The notes beneath the pieces are model-generated. The model saw nothing but the letters and a program-made list of their open reading frames with translations. It had not been told where the DNA came from and did no database searches. Both the position numbers and the translations under genes were made by a program. This document shows positions 15,599 through 23,953 of a stretch of DNA of 64,000 nt, piece after piece (the stretch's first letter is position 1; each line of letters starts with the position of its first letter). Source of the stretch: SVQP01 sp045658965 (GTDB taxonomy: Bacteria; Bacillota; Clostridia; Oscillospirales; CAG-272). The stretch is taken from contig JAZOVZ010000025.1 in NCBI GenBank assembly GCA_045658965.1, forward strand, positions 1 through 64,000. The letters run 5' to 3'.

Positions 15599-18175
15599 AT
15601 GGAAAACATCAAAGTCAATCAGATATACATGGATGGCGGTAAGCTGTCCAAATTTACGTGGACGCGCCCTGAGGTGACCGACCGCGCCAACCCCACCTTT
15701 TCCTGGTCGGTGCTTTCCGATCTGCCAAATAATCGCCAATGCGCATGTCGTGTACGGGTTTATACAAAAGATCAGCAGTTGTATTGGGATAGTGGCTGGT
15801 GCGAGCAGGTAGAGCAGAGAATGGTCTATGCCGGCAAGCCGTTGCCCCAAGGACAACGTATGCTGGTTATGGTCAGCGTTCGTGACGTGTACGGCAATCA
15901 AAGTGCCGAGGCGCTTGACAGGAATTTTTCCTTTGTGAATGGCATGACGGATCTGTCCTGCGCCTCTTGGATCACGCATCCTGTTGCGCAAAAACGTGTT
16001 CCGATATGTTTCCGTAAGGATTTTGTGCTTGACGAACAGCCCATAAGCGCGTGTCTGCACGTGGCAGGTATCGGATATCATGAGATCACCGTGAACGGGG
16101 AGCAGATCGATGCTGCTCATCTTGACCCCGCACATACCAACTACAAAAAGCAGGTGCAGTATGCGGTGGTGACCGATTTTGAATATCGCTTCGTTTTAGG
16201 ACAAAACGCCCTTGCCATAGAGGTCGCGGATGGCTGGAGATACAACAATACCAAGATCTTTGACACCGTGTTTGCAGGCCGCCCCGTGGAATTTTTCGGA
16301 GATACCGCGCTGATCGCCAAGCTGGTGCTGACCTTTGCGGACAGTAGCACGCAGACTATCGTCACCGATGACACTTGGCTGTGCGGACACGATGCGATCA
16401 CCGATGTCAGCATTTTTGACGGTGAAACCTTTGACGCACGTTTGCACGATCCCGCATGGATGCTGCCGGGCGGCGGTAAGGATTTCGTGAATGCGGTAAT
16501 TATACCTTCACCTACCGAAAAGCTTGTGCCTATGACGGTTGAGCCGATCATGATGAAGGAGGTCTACGAGCCGCAAAGCATGTTTATGCTGCGTCCGGGC
16601 ACGTATATCATCGATTTCGGGCAGAATATTGCGGGAGTGCCCAGACTTATACTGCCAAAGGGTATGCGGGCAGGGGATACCATCACTATGCGCATGGGCG
16701 AGATGCTGGACGAGGACGGTGGACTTTACAATCTGCCTCTGCGTGACGCCAAGCAGACAGACACCTATATTGCATCGGGTGACGAGCGCGATCTTGAAGT
16801 TTGGCAGCCCAAGTTTACCTATCACGGCTTCCGTTATCTTGAACTGACAGGCTATCCTTGTCCCGACAGCTATTGTGTGGAAGCACTTGCGCTTTACACC
16901 GATATCGCCAATGAAAGCGACTTTGTCTGCGGCTCTGCATTGGTTTCTAAGCTGTACCAAAACGCCATTCAGACAGAAAAATCCAACATTCACTCCATTC
17001 TGACCGACTGCCCCCAGCGCGACGAGCGCATGGGCTGGATGAACGACGCCACCGTGCGCTTTACCGCCACGCCCTATGCGTTTGATATCGGGCGCATTTT
17101 CCCTAAGGTGATCGGTGATATTCACGCAGAGCAACGCGAAGACGGCGCGTTTACCTGCTGTGCGCCTTTTCTGTTCGGGCAGTATCCCGCAGACCCCGTG
17201 TGCTCGTCCTTCCTTGTAGCAGGAGAGCAGACGTACCTGTTCTGCGGTAATATCGAGCTGATTGAAAAAGCCTTCCCGTGGTTTGAAGCATGGGAGAGAT
17301 CTCTGCTTTCGCGCAGCGACGATTACATCGTGAACTATACTTATTACGGTGACTGGGCAGCCCCTGCGTACGCGTGCCGCTCGTTCGAGGATGCCAACAG
17401 TGCCGTGACCGACGGACGCTTTATGTCCACGGGATTTTCCTACTACAACTGCACAGCTCTTGCCCGTATGGCAAAGCAGCTCGGAAACGCAGACAAGCAA
17501 GCCGAGTACGAAGCGTTGGCGGACAAGATTAAGCGCGCAATGCTGGCGCGCTGGTGGGATGCCGACAGTGCCAAAATGGCAGGCGGCTCGCAAGGCTCGG
17601 AAGCGTTCTCGCTCTGGCTTGGCATCGTTCCCGAGGCAGATTGTCAAAGGGCTGCCGACGTTATGGTGAACGACCTGCGCGAGCGCGATTACAAGTTCAC
17701 CACGGGCAACCTTTGCACGCTGTATATGCTGGAAATGCTTGCAAAATACGGCTACGTGGACGACGCGTGGACGATTCTGACAAGCGAGGAATACCCCTCG
17801 TACGGCTACATGATACAGAACGAGGCGACTACCGTTTGGGAGCGCTTTGAGCTCAAGAAAGAGGACGGCATGAACTCGCACAACCACCCCATGTACGGTT
17901 CGGTCTATAAGTGGCTGTACGGCACGCTTTGCGGCATCAAGCCCGTAGCCCCAGGCTGTGCAGAGTTTGAGATCGCACCGCATTATCCGACCGGCTTGCT
18001 CTCGGCACAGGCACACGTGGATACGATCAAGGGGCAGGTCAGCGTGCGCTGGGTCAAGAGATTCGGACATACTTGCCTGTACGTGACCGTGCCGTTTGGC
18101 GCAAAAGCACACGTCCGTCTGCCCGACAGAACCGAGACCGTGGGCAGCGGCTCATATCATTATCAGTGGGAATGA
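15599..18175 (+). CDS. Alpha-L-rhamnosidase (GH78)
   Basis: An 858-residue GH78-type enzyme that releases L-rhamnose from plant glycosides or pectic glycans. Domains in order are N-terminal beta-sandwich modules (FTWTRPEVTDRANPTFSWSV; HVAGIGYHEITVNGE), a central part with IDFGQNIAGVPRL and YHGFRYLELTGYP, then the (alpha/alpha)6 catalytic barrel with TDCPQRDERMGWMNDA (general-acid region) and TTVWERFE, and a C-terminal beta domain (GTLCGIKPVAPGCAEFEI). No signal peptide is seen, so it likely acts on imported oligosaccharides. The start nearly overlaps the rhaA stop. Confidence 0.93.
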   Translation: MENIKVNQIYMDGGKLSKFTWTRPEVTDRANPTFSWSVLSDLPNNRQCACRVRVYTKDQQLYWDSGWCEQVEQRMVYAGKPLPQGQRMLVMVSVRDVYGNQSAEALDRNFSFVNGMTDLSCASWITHPVAQKRVPICFRKDFVLDEQPISACLHVAGIGYHEITVNGEQIDAAHLDPAHTNYKKQVQYAVVTDFEYRFVLGQNALAIEVADGWRYNNTKIFDTVFAGRPVEFFGDTALIAKLVLTFADSSTQTIVTDDTWLCGHDAITDVSIFDGETFDARLHDPAWMLPGGGKDFVNAVIIPSPTEKLVPMTVEPIMMKEVYEPQSMFMLRPGTYIIDFGQNIAGVPRLILPKGMRAGDTITMRMGEMLDEDGGLYNLPLRDAKQTDTYIASGDERDLEVWQPKFTYHGFRYLELTGYPCPDSYCVEALALYTDIANESDFVCGSALVSKLYQNAIQTEKSNIHSILTDCPQRDERMGWMNDATVRFTATPYAFDIGRIFPKVIGDIHAEQREDGAFTCCAPFLFGQYPADPVCSSFLVAGEQTYLFCGNIELIEKAFPWFEAWERSLLSRSDDYIVNYTYYGDWAAPAYACRSFEDANSAVTDGRFMSTGFSYYNCTALARMAKQLGNADKQAEYEALADKIKRAMLARWWDADSAKMAGGSQGSEAFSLWLGIVPEADCQRAADVMVNDLRERDYKFTTGNLCTLYMLEMLAKYGYVDDAWTILTSEEYPSYGYMIQNEATTVWERFELKKEDGMNSHNHPMYGSVYKWLYGTLCGIKPVAPGCAEFEIAPHYPTGLLSAQAHVDTIKGQVSVRWVKRFGHTCLYVTVPFGAKAHVRLPDRTETVGSGSYHYQWE

Positions 18176-18187
18176 AAGGGAAGAGAT

Positions 18188-18736
18188 ATGAAAAAAGTTG
18201 TATTATTGGGAGATTCCATTCGTCTGATCGGCTACGGAAAGCGCGTTGCCGAGTTGCTGGGCGAGGACTATACTGTTTGGCAGTCCGATGATAACGCACG
18301 CTTTGCCGCGTATACGCTGCGCATGCTGTACGATTGCAAGGCGCAGATTGAGGGTGCGGACGTCATCCATTGGAACAACGGTCTTTGGGACGTGTGCGAT
18401 CTGTTTGGTGACGGCGCGTTTACGCCTATAGATGCTTATTGCGACACCATGGTCAGAATCGCGCGCATTCTCAAAACATACGGGAAAACCGTTATTTTTG
18501 CCACCACCACGCCCACGCATCTTGCCATGTGGGGGCATGACAGCGCGCGTCTGAATGCCTACAACGAAGCAGTCACCACCGCTTTGCGCAAAGAGGGCAT
18601 CATCATCAACGATCTGCACGCCACCATTGCTGCGGATATTGATAAGTACATCTGCTCCGACTACCTGCACCTGTCCGAAGAGGGCATTGAGGTTGCCGCC
18701 AAGCAGGTTGCAGAGTGTATTAGAGAAAACGCTTAA
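18188..18736 (+). CDS. SGNH/GDSL-family hydrolase
   Basis: A 182-residue cytoplasmic SGNH hydrolase. The nucleophile is in block I, LLGDSIR (Ser10); an Asn-containing stretch WNNGLWDV matches block II/III; the C-terminal DYLHLS supplies Asp158 and His161. Such enzymes are esterases, often carbohydrate deacetylases. It is the third gene of the rhamnose operon, 12 nt after the GH78 gene, so removing acetyl groups from rhamnose-containing oligosaccharides is a reasonable inference. Activity and substrate are not shown by the sequence. Confidence 0.8.
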   Translation: MKKVVLLGDSIRLIGYGKRVAELLGEDYTVWQSDDNARFAAYTLRMLYDCKAQIEGADVIHWNNGLWDVCDLFGDGAFTPIDAYCDTMVRIARILKTYGKTVIFATTTPTHLAMWGHDSARLNAYNEAVTTALRKEGIIINDLHATIAADIDKYICSDYLHLSEEGIEVAAKQVAECIRENA

Positions 18737-18746
18737 AGCATGATGC

Positions 18747-18971
18747 GTAGGGCGGGGGCTTGCTCCCGCAGTTCGCCCATCCCCCGAGTGTCATCTTGAG
18801 CGCAGGAAATTCACCGTGTTGCGGTGAATTGACGGAGTCGAACTTGGGCGAAGTGCAGTATCCGTCGGTAGGGGGTGACGTCCTCGACACCCCGAGCAGG
18901 CACAAAGAACTTATTACATTGTGAGAAAATTTGTTTATGTAGGACGGTGCGTCGAGGACGTCGCACCCTAC
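18747..18971. repeat. Mixed GTAGGG and GTCATCTTGAGCG repeats
   Basis: The interval after the rhamnose operon holds GTAGGGCGGGGG-type and GTAGGGGGTGACGTCCTCGA units, a reverse unit ending CGCACCCTAC, and a GTCATCTTGAGCG motif followed by a hairpin (TTCACCGTGTTGCGGTGAA) and GGAGTCGAACTTGGGC. No open frame of credible length or ribosome site is seen on either strand between 18737 and 19080. Confidence 0.65.
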
Positions 18972-19029
18972 CGATGGACGGTTAAGGACTTTTTTGCCGC
19001 TCACAATTAAATATTTGAATCAGAATAAA

Positions 19030-19062
19030 AGATCCCCCGACAGTTTGCATCTGTCGGGGGGA
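19030..19062 (-). terminator. Intrinsic terminator of the icd operon
   Basis: On the minus strand, ATCCCCCCGACAG pairs with CTGTCGGGGGATC around an ATGCAAA loop and is followed by TTTTATT, shortly after the icd stop. Confidence 0.85.
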
Positions 19063-19080
19063 TTTATAATTAACAAAAAA

Positions 19081-20298
19081 TTACGCCAACTTCTTTTCAA
19101 GTCTCTCTCTGATTGCCTTCAAAAATTCCAGCGAATTGACCGAGGTCACAGGCGTGCCGGGCACGACAAGACCGACAAGGTCTTTGGTCATAATGCCGTC
19201 GTCCAGCGTCTGCAGGCAAGCAGCCTCCAGCTTGTCGGCAAAGTCAACCAGATCGGCAAGACCGTCCAGCTGACCTCTCTTGCGCAATGCGCCCGACCAA
19301 GCAAAAATGGTCGCCATGGGGTTGGTCGAGGTGACCTCGCCCTTGAGGTAGCGGTAATAATGGCGGGTAACCGTGCCGTGTGCCGCCTCGTATTCGGTGG
19401 TGCCGTCGGGCGCAACCAGTACCGAGGTCATCATAGCCAGCGAGCCAAACGCGGTGGAAACCATGTCGCTCATGACGTCACCGTCGTAATTCTTGCAAGC
19501 CCAGATAAAGCCGCCCTTGGAGCGGATGACGCGTGCAACCGCATCGTCGATCAGGGTATAGAAGTATTCAATGCCCAGCTCTTCAAACTTCTCTTTGTAA
19601 TCGTTGTCGTAGATCTCCTGGAAGATCAGCTTGAAGGTCTGGTCGTACTGCTTGGAAATGGTGTCCTTGGTAGAGAACCACAGATCCTGCTTGGTGTCAA
19701 TGGCATATTGGAAGCAGGAGTGCGCAAACGAGCGAATGGAGGAGTCCTTGTTGTACTGGCTCTGCAGCACGCCGGGGCACTCGAAATCGTAAACCGTTTC
19801 GCGGAAGGTCTCGTTGCCGTCCTTATCGGTAAACACCAGCTCCGCCTTGCCCTCGGTGGGCACGCGGTATTCGGTTGCCTTGTAAACGTCACCGTAAGCG
19901 TGACGCGCAATGGTAATGGGAGCTTCCCAGTTGCGCACGGCAGGCTGGATCGAGTCGATCAGAATGGGCGCGCGGAATACCGTACCGTCCAAAATCGCAC
20001 GAATGGTGCCGTTGGGGGACTTCCACATCTCGGAGAGGTTATATACCTCCACGCGCTGGCGGTTGGGGGTAATGGTAGCGCACTTGACCGCCACACCGTA
20101 TTTCTTGGTCGCATAAGCCGAATCAAAGGTGACCTGATCCTTGGTGCGTTCGCGCTCCACAAGACCCAGATCGTAATATTCGGTGTTCAGCTCAACAAAG
20201 GGGAGCAGCAGCTCGTCCTTGATCATTTGCCAAAGCACTCTGGTCATTTCGTCGCCGTCCATTTCGACAAGCGGCGTGGTCATTTTGATCTTGTTCAT
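19081..20298 (-). CDS. icd: NADP-dependent isocitrate dehydrogenase, type II (eukaryote-like)
   Basis: A 405-residue homodimeric-type isocitrate dehydrogenase that makes 2-oxoglutarate, CO2 and NADPH. Markers of the type II clade are VEMDGDEMTRVLW at the start, YDLGLVERERT, KCATITPNRQRVEV, SPNGTIRAILDGTVFR (substrate loop), NYDGDVMSD (metal Asp residues) and AHGTVTRHY with the NADP-selective region. Length fits the ~400-residue class, not the E. coli Icd class. GGAGGAAG precedes the start. It is the distal gene after an aconitase-family hydratase on the same strand, separated by a MITE-like element. Confidence 0.93.
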   Translation of the reverse strand: MNKIKMTTPLVEMDGDEMTRVLWQMIKDELLLPFVELNTEYYDLGLVERERTKDQVTFDSAYATKKYGVAVKCATITPNRQRVEVYNLSEMWKSPNGTIRAILDGTVFRAPILIDSIQPAVRNWEAPITIARHAYGDVYKATEYRVPTEGKAELVFTDKDGNETFRETVYDFECPGVLQSQYNKDSSIRSFAHSCFQYAIDTKQDLWFSTKDTISKQYDQTFKLIFQEIYDNDYKEKFEELGIEYFYTLIDDAVARVIRSKGGFIWACKNYDGDVMSDMVSTAFGSLAMMTSVLVAPDGTTEYEAAHGTVTRHYYRYLKGEVTSTNPMATIFAWSGALRKRGQLDGLADLVDFADKLEAACLQTLDDGIMTKDLVGLVVPGTPVTSVNSLEFLKAIRERLEKKLA

Positions 20299-20337
20299 TG
20301 TTCTTCCTCCGTATTATTGGTCATAAACCTTTTATAT

Positions 20338-20588
20338 CGCGTTCTCCCCCCCGGCGCTTGGCTCAGGGCAGCGCGTTTATTCCCCCCTCCCGGAGGGGGG
20401 CTTTTTCAGTCGTTTCGTAATCCTTTGAATTTTCAGCCTGGATTGCAGAATAGTTTAGCTTTTTAAAATCCATATTTCCGTTGTCGGTTGCGTATCAAAA
20501 CAGACAAGCGTATGCCGTCTTTCATAGCCCCCCTCCGGGAGGGGGGAGTATCGCGCTGCCCTACGTTAAGCGCAGGGGGGAGCGCGCG
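20338..20588. mobile_element. MITE-like element with ~37-bp terminal inverted repeats
   Basis: The left end (20338-20375, CGCGTTCTCCCCCCC...GGGCAGCGCG) and the right end (20552-20588) are imperfect inverted repeats. Just inside each end lies a second palindrome, CCCCCCTCCCGGAGGGGGG at 20382-20400 and CCCCCCTCCGGGAGGGGGG at 20528-20546. The AT-rich ~125-bp core has no credible gene. No clear target-site duplication is visible. It fills the gap between the TIM-barrel gene and icd. Confidence 0.75.
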
Positions 20589-20644
20589 AATAGAAACGAT
20601 CTGTGCGAGTTGTATTTTCTTAGTAGTTTGCTATAACTAATACT

Positions 20645-21475
20645 TTATTTTCCCATCGCGCCAAGCATTTTCATGCGAGAGAGCGCAAGGGTGTAAAAAT
20701 CTTTGATAGGCATGGCGGCATAGCCGTCATGCGTGTTTCTGCCGGGCTTGTTTGCAAGCGTGAGCTCACAGGTCAGCACGCCCGAATAATTTGCTTTGCG
20801 GATGCGGTGCATCACGCCCTCCCAATCGGCAATGCCGTCGCCCATTAAAAGGTGCAAGTCGTCTGTCCAGAAAATGTCCTCTCCGCTCACACCGAGATTG
20901 TCGTTGAAGTGCGTGTGGCAAAGCTTACTGCCGTACAAAGCCAGCATATCCTTGCCGCGGTTGTAGCAAAGCTCGTGACCGGAATCAAAGCAAAAGCCGA
21001 ACGAGGGGCGAGAGCCAAAGGCTTCAAACAGGGCAGCGAGATATTCCTCACCCTCCACGTTTTCAAATCCAAGGCGCACGCCAAGTGCGTCTGCGCGATC
21101 CACTACTTTGGCAAAGTATTCAATGCCCGCATCGGTGGGGGTGTGATCCTCAAATCCGATAAAGGGATGCAGAACCATCACGGGAATAGCGTGCTTGGCG
21201 CAATCCTCCAGGCAGGAGACGTACGTTTCGGTTTCATTTTGCGCCGCCTCGCCGCCCTGCCACATGGCAGCCACACCCGTAAAGGGGGCGTGGATCGAGG
21301 TGTAGAGCAAGCCTTGCTCGTCTGCAGCCTTGCGCCAAAGCGGTGTTTTCTCGGTGTTCCAGCCGGTAAAAAATCCGTCCCAGCCAACCTCGCGCAAAAG
21401 TGCTGCGTGCGCATCGGGCGGCAGATGCGCGCCGCCCATGGCGTTGATTGCGAATTTATAATCGCCGTTATACAT
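20645..21475 (-). CDS. Sugar phosphate isomerase/epimerase-like TIM barrel (3)
   Basis: A 276-residue xylose-isomerase-like TIM barrel. Ligand-type motifs are HPFIGFEDH, GFENVEGEEY (Glu), CFDSGHEL (Asp, His), CHTHFNDN (His) and a C-terminal CELTLAN (Glu). The start codon follows the aconitase-family stop almost directly, so the two are cotranscribed, with icd downstream. A link with the tricarboxylic acid branch is not obvious; the family covers epimerases, isomerases and hydrolytic sugar enzymes. Substrate unknown. Confidence 0.78.
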   Translation of the reverse strand: MYNGDYKFAINAMGGAHLPPDAHAALLREVGWDGFFTGWNTEKTPLWRKAADEQGLLYTSIHAPFTGVAAMWQGGEAAQNETETYVSCLEDCAKHAIPVMVLHPFIGFEDHTPTDAGIEYFAKVVDRADALGVRLGFENVEGEEYLAALFEAFGSRPSFGFCFDSGHELCYNRGKDMLALYGSKLCHTHFNDNLGVSGEDIFWTDDLHLLMGDGIADWEGVMHRIRKANYSGVLTCELTLANKPGRNTHDGYAAMPIKDFYTLALSRMKMLGAMGK

Positions 21476-21477
21476 AT

Positions 21478-23733
21478 TTACTTATTTCCGTTAGCGTAAT
21501 AGTTCATCAGGCAGCCGTCCAGAATGATCTGCTTTTCGGTCTCGGTCAAGCCCTTGACGTACAAGGTCAGCGGAGCGGTTGTGCCGTCGGCGCAAATGAC
21601 CGTTGCATCAAACTGCTCGCAGCCTGCCATCAGCTTTTCTCTGATATCGGGCACGAACACAAAGTCGCCCTCGGTGTAGGGGAAGGGGGTGTCCGCATCC
21701 AGGGTAAAGGGAAGAATGCCCCAGTTGATGCAGTTGGATCTGTAACGCTTGGTGGCAAATTCATAGCAAATGTTGGCAAAGCCGCCCAGCACCTTCTGGC
21801 AGGATGCCGCCTGCTCGCGTGCCGAGCCGTCACCCGGCTTGTTTGCAAACATGCAAGAGCCGAATTGCGTGTTCTGCGCCAGCGCATCTGCATCGCCTAC
21901 GCAAGAGAGAGCCGTGTGCAGCTTTTCGGAAATCTCGCCCGCTATGCGGTCTTTTTCCTGCGCTGCTATCGCCTTGGAACGACCGACGTATTCGGGGCAG
22001 CGGCGGGAGAGCGCAAATTCCGCAAGGCGCAGGGGATTGGATCTGTACGACGAGGTTTCGCCCGAGGGGATGAGCTCGTCGGTGGTGGTAACGGGGTCAC
22101 GAATGACCGCCGCCAGCTCGACAAGGAGGTTGTCCGCCAGCGCGTACTGTGCGGGCCAGTCGGTGATATTGGGACCCATGACCAAAGCGGTATCGGGCTG
22201 GGGATTGCCGTAGCCGTTGTAGACGCGCTTTTGGTAGGGAGATGCGTCAAACTGATAGGGCAGGGGCGCGTAATCGTAATCGAGATCGGTTGCCGCCGTG
22301 ATCACGCCGCCGTTTGCCGCGGTTGCCGCAATGCTTCTTGCGTCCATGAGCGCGACGCAGGAGATCTGTCCCTCACCGGGCTTGGAGCCCTCGCGGTTGG
22401 GGAAGTTGCGCGTGGTGTGGCGCAGGGAAAGCCCGTTGTTGGCAGGCACGTCACCCGCACCGAAGCAAGGGCCGCAGAAAGAGGGCTTGATGACAGCACC
22501 CTGTGCCAAGAGCGAGGCGGTTACGCCTTGTCTTGTCAGCTCCAGGGAAACGGGAATACTGGTGGGATAGACCGAGAGCGAGAATGCACCGTCGCCCACG
22601 TCACCGGTCTTGAGTATCGCATCCGCCTCACAGATGGATTCGTACATACCGCCCGCACAGCCCGCGATCACGCCCTGATCGGCGTGCACGCCCTGCGCAT
22701 CAACCTTGCCCGTCAAGGAAAGGGGCGCACCGGGGAACAGCTGGGCTGCCTCGGCTTCCACGCCTGCAAGCAGCTCGGCAGCACGTGCGTTGAATTCATG
22801 GATGGTGTATGCGTTGGAGGGGTGGAAGGGCAGCGCGATCATGGATTCAACCTCGTCGAGCTTGATCTCGATCATGCGGTCGTAGTAAGCACCGTCCTCG
22901 GGAGCAAGAGGTGCGTAATATTCGCCTCTGCCATGCGTTTCGTAAAATTCCTTGGTGACCTCGTCGGTCGTCCAGATAGAAGAAAGGCAGGTGGTCTCGG
23001 TGGTCATGACGTCAATGCCGTTACGGAAATCCATGGAGAGGTTTGCCACACCGGGGCCGACAAATTCAAGAATTCTGTTCTTGACAAAGCCGCCGGGGAA
23101 TGCTGCGCCCACAAGCGCAAGCGCTACGTCATGCGGACCGATGCCGCGGCGGGGCGTGCCCGTCAGATATACCAACACCACCTCGGGTGCGGGAATGTCG
23201 TAGGTGTTGCAGAGCAGCTGCTTGACAAGCTCGGGGCCACCCTCACCGACAGCCATGGTGCCCAAAGCGCCGTAGCGGGTGTGGGAGTCGGAGCCAAGGA
23301 TCATGCCACCGCATAATGCAAGCTGCTCTCTTGCATAAGAGTGAATGACGCTTTGGTTGGCGGGCACGTAAATACCGCCGTATTTTTTGGCTGCTGAAAG
23401 CCCGAACACGTGGTCGTCCTCGTTGATGGTGCCGCCCACCGCGCACAGCGAATTGTGGCAGTTGGTCAGCGCATAAGGAACGGGGAATTTGGTAAGTCCC
23501 GAGGCGCGCGCAGTCTGAATGATGCCAACGTAGGTAATATCGTGAGAAATCAAGGCGTCAAAACGGATTTTCAGGACGTCTTGGTCATTACTTGTATCGG
23601 TGTTATGTGCAGAAAGGATGCTTGCCGCGATCGTCTTTTTGCGGGCGGAATTTGCATCGCGGTCACAGTTGCCGGGGCAGGGTGCACCGTTGCACAAAAA
23701 CACGCCGGACTCGTACAGAGTTACTGCTTTCAT
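21478..23733 (-). CDS. Aconitase-family hydratase
   Basis: A 751-residue cytoplasmic [4Fe-4S] dehydratase of the aconitase superfamily. Active-site features in order: SHDITYVGI, LTNCHNS, ILGSDSHTRYGALG (His/Asp), the cluster Cys in VIAGCAGGMYESI (the slot of the usual GSCTNS), the paired cluster Cys in SFCGPCFGAGD, and RNFPNREGSKPG. The C-terminal swivel domain contains NTQFGSCMFANKPGDGSAREQAA. With icd downstream, aconitate hydratase (citrate to isocitrate) is the likely role. The subfamily differs from classical AcnA and is usually annotated only as hydratase. GGAGG precedes the ATG. Confidence 0.85.
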   Translation of the reverse strand: MKAVTLYESGVFLCNGAPCPGNCDRDANSARKKTIAASILSAHNTDTSNDQDVLKIRFDALISHDITYVGIIQTARASGLTKFPVPYALTNCHNSLCAVGGTINEDDHVFGLSAAKKYGGIYVPANQSVIHSYAREQLALCGGMILGSDSHTRYGALGTMAVGEGGPELVKQLLCNTYDIPAPEVVLVYLTGTPRRGIGPHDVALALVGAAFPGGFVKNRILEFVGPGVANLSMDFRNGIDVMTTETTCLSSIWTTDEVTKEFYETHGRGEYYAPLAPEDGAYYDRMIEIKLDEVESMIALPFHPSNAYTIHEFNARAAELLAGVEAEAAQLFPGAPLSLTGKVDAQGVHADQGVIAGCAGGMYESICEADAILKTGDVGDGAFSLSVYPTSIPVSLELTRQGVTASLLAQGAVIKPSFCGPCFGAGDVPANNGLSLRHTTRNFPNREGSKPGEGQISCVALMDARSIAATAANGGVITAATDLDYDYAPLPYQFDASPYQKRVYNGYGNPQPDTALVMGPNITDWPAQYALADNLLVELAAVIRDPVTTTDELIPSGETSSYRSNPLRLAEFALSRRCPEYVGRSKAIAAQEKDRIAGEISEKLHTALSCVGDADALAQNTQFGSCMFANKPGDGSAREQAASCQKVLGGFANICYEFATKRYRSNCINWGILPFTLDADTPFPYTEGDFVFVPDIREKLMAGCEQFDATVICADGTTAPLTLYVKGLTETEKQIILDGCLMNYYANGNK

Positions 23734-23766
23734 AAAGGGAGCCTCCGTGGAAAATGAATTACCATG

Positions 23767-23795
23767 ATTATATCACAATTTGCAAGAAAGGTCAA
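23767..23795 (-). promoter_or_regulatory. Promoter of the aconitase-family operon
   Basis: Minus strand: TTGACC, 17-nt spacer, TATAAT with TGA extended -10, 33 nt before the start codon. Confidence 0.8.
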
Positions 23796-23870
23796 TAGGA
23801 ACTTGCAAATTCTCGTGAAAATAATCACAAAGCAATTCGACGATTGGCAAGTGAAACTGTGCCCGGGGTA

Positions 23871-23899
23871 TTGACAGCTCTTACCATATATGGTACAAT
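23871..23899 (+). promoter_or_regulatory. Promoter with embedded palindrome, lamin-tail protein gene
   Basis: TTGACA, 17-nt spacer, TACAAT. The spacer contains the perfect 14-bp palindrome TACCATATATGGTA (23882-23895), placed where an operator would block RNA polymerase. Confidence 0.8.
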
Positions 23900-23953
23900 A
23901 CATATATCAACTTCGGACAGGCATACCAATATTCAATTAGGGAGAAACAAATT

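Noticed and set aside
18994..20466. Long plus-strand open frame (490 codons) opposite icd
   Set aside because: It mirrors the icd codons, has no ribosome site at its start, and its protein is Gly/Val/Arg-rich without any motif; icd is unmistakable on the other strand.
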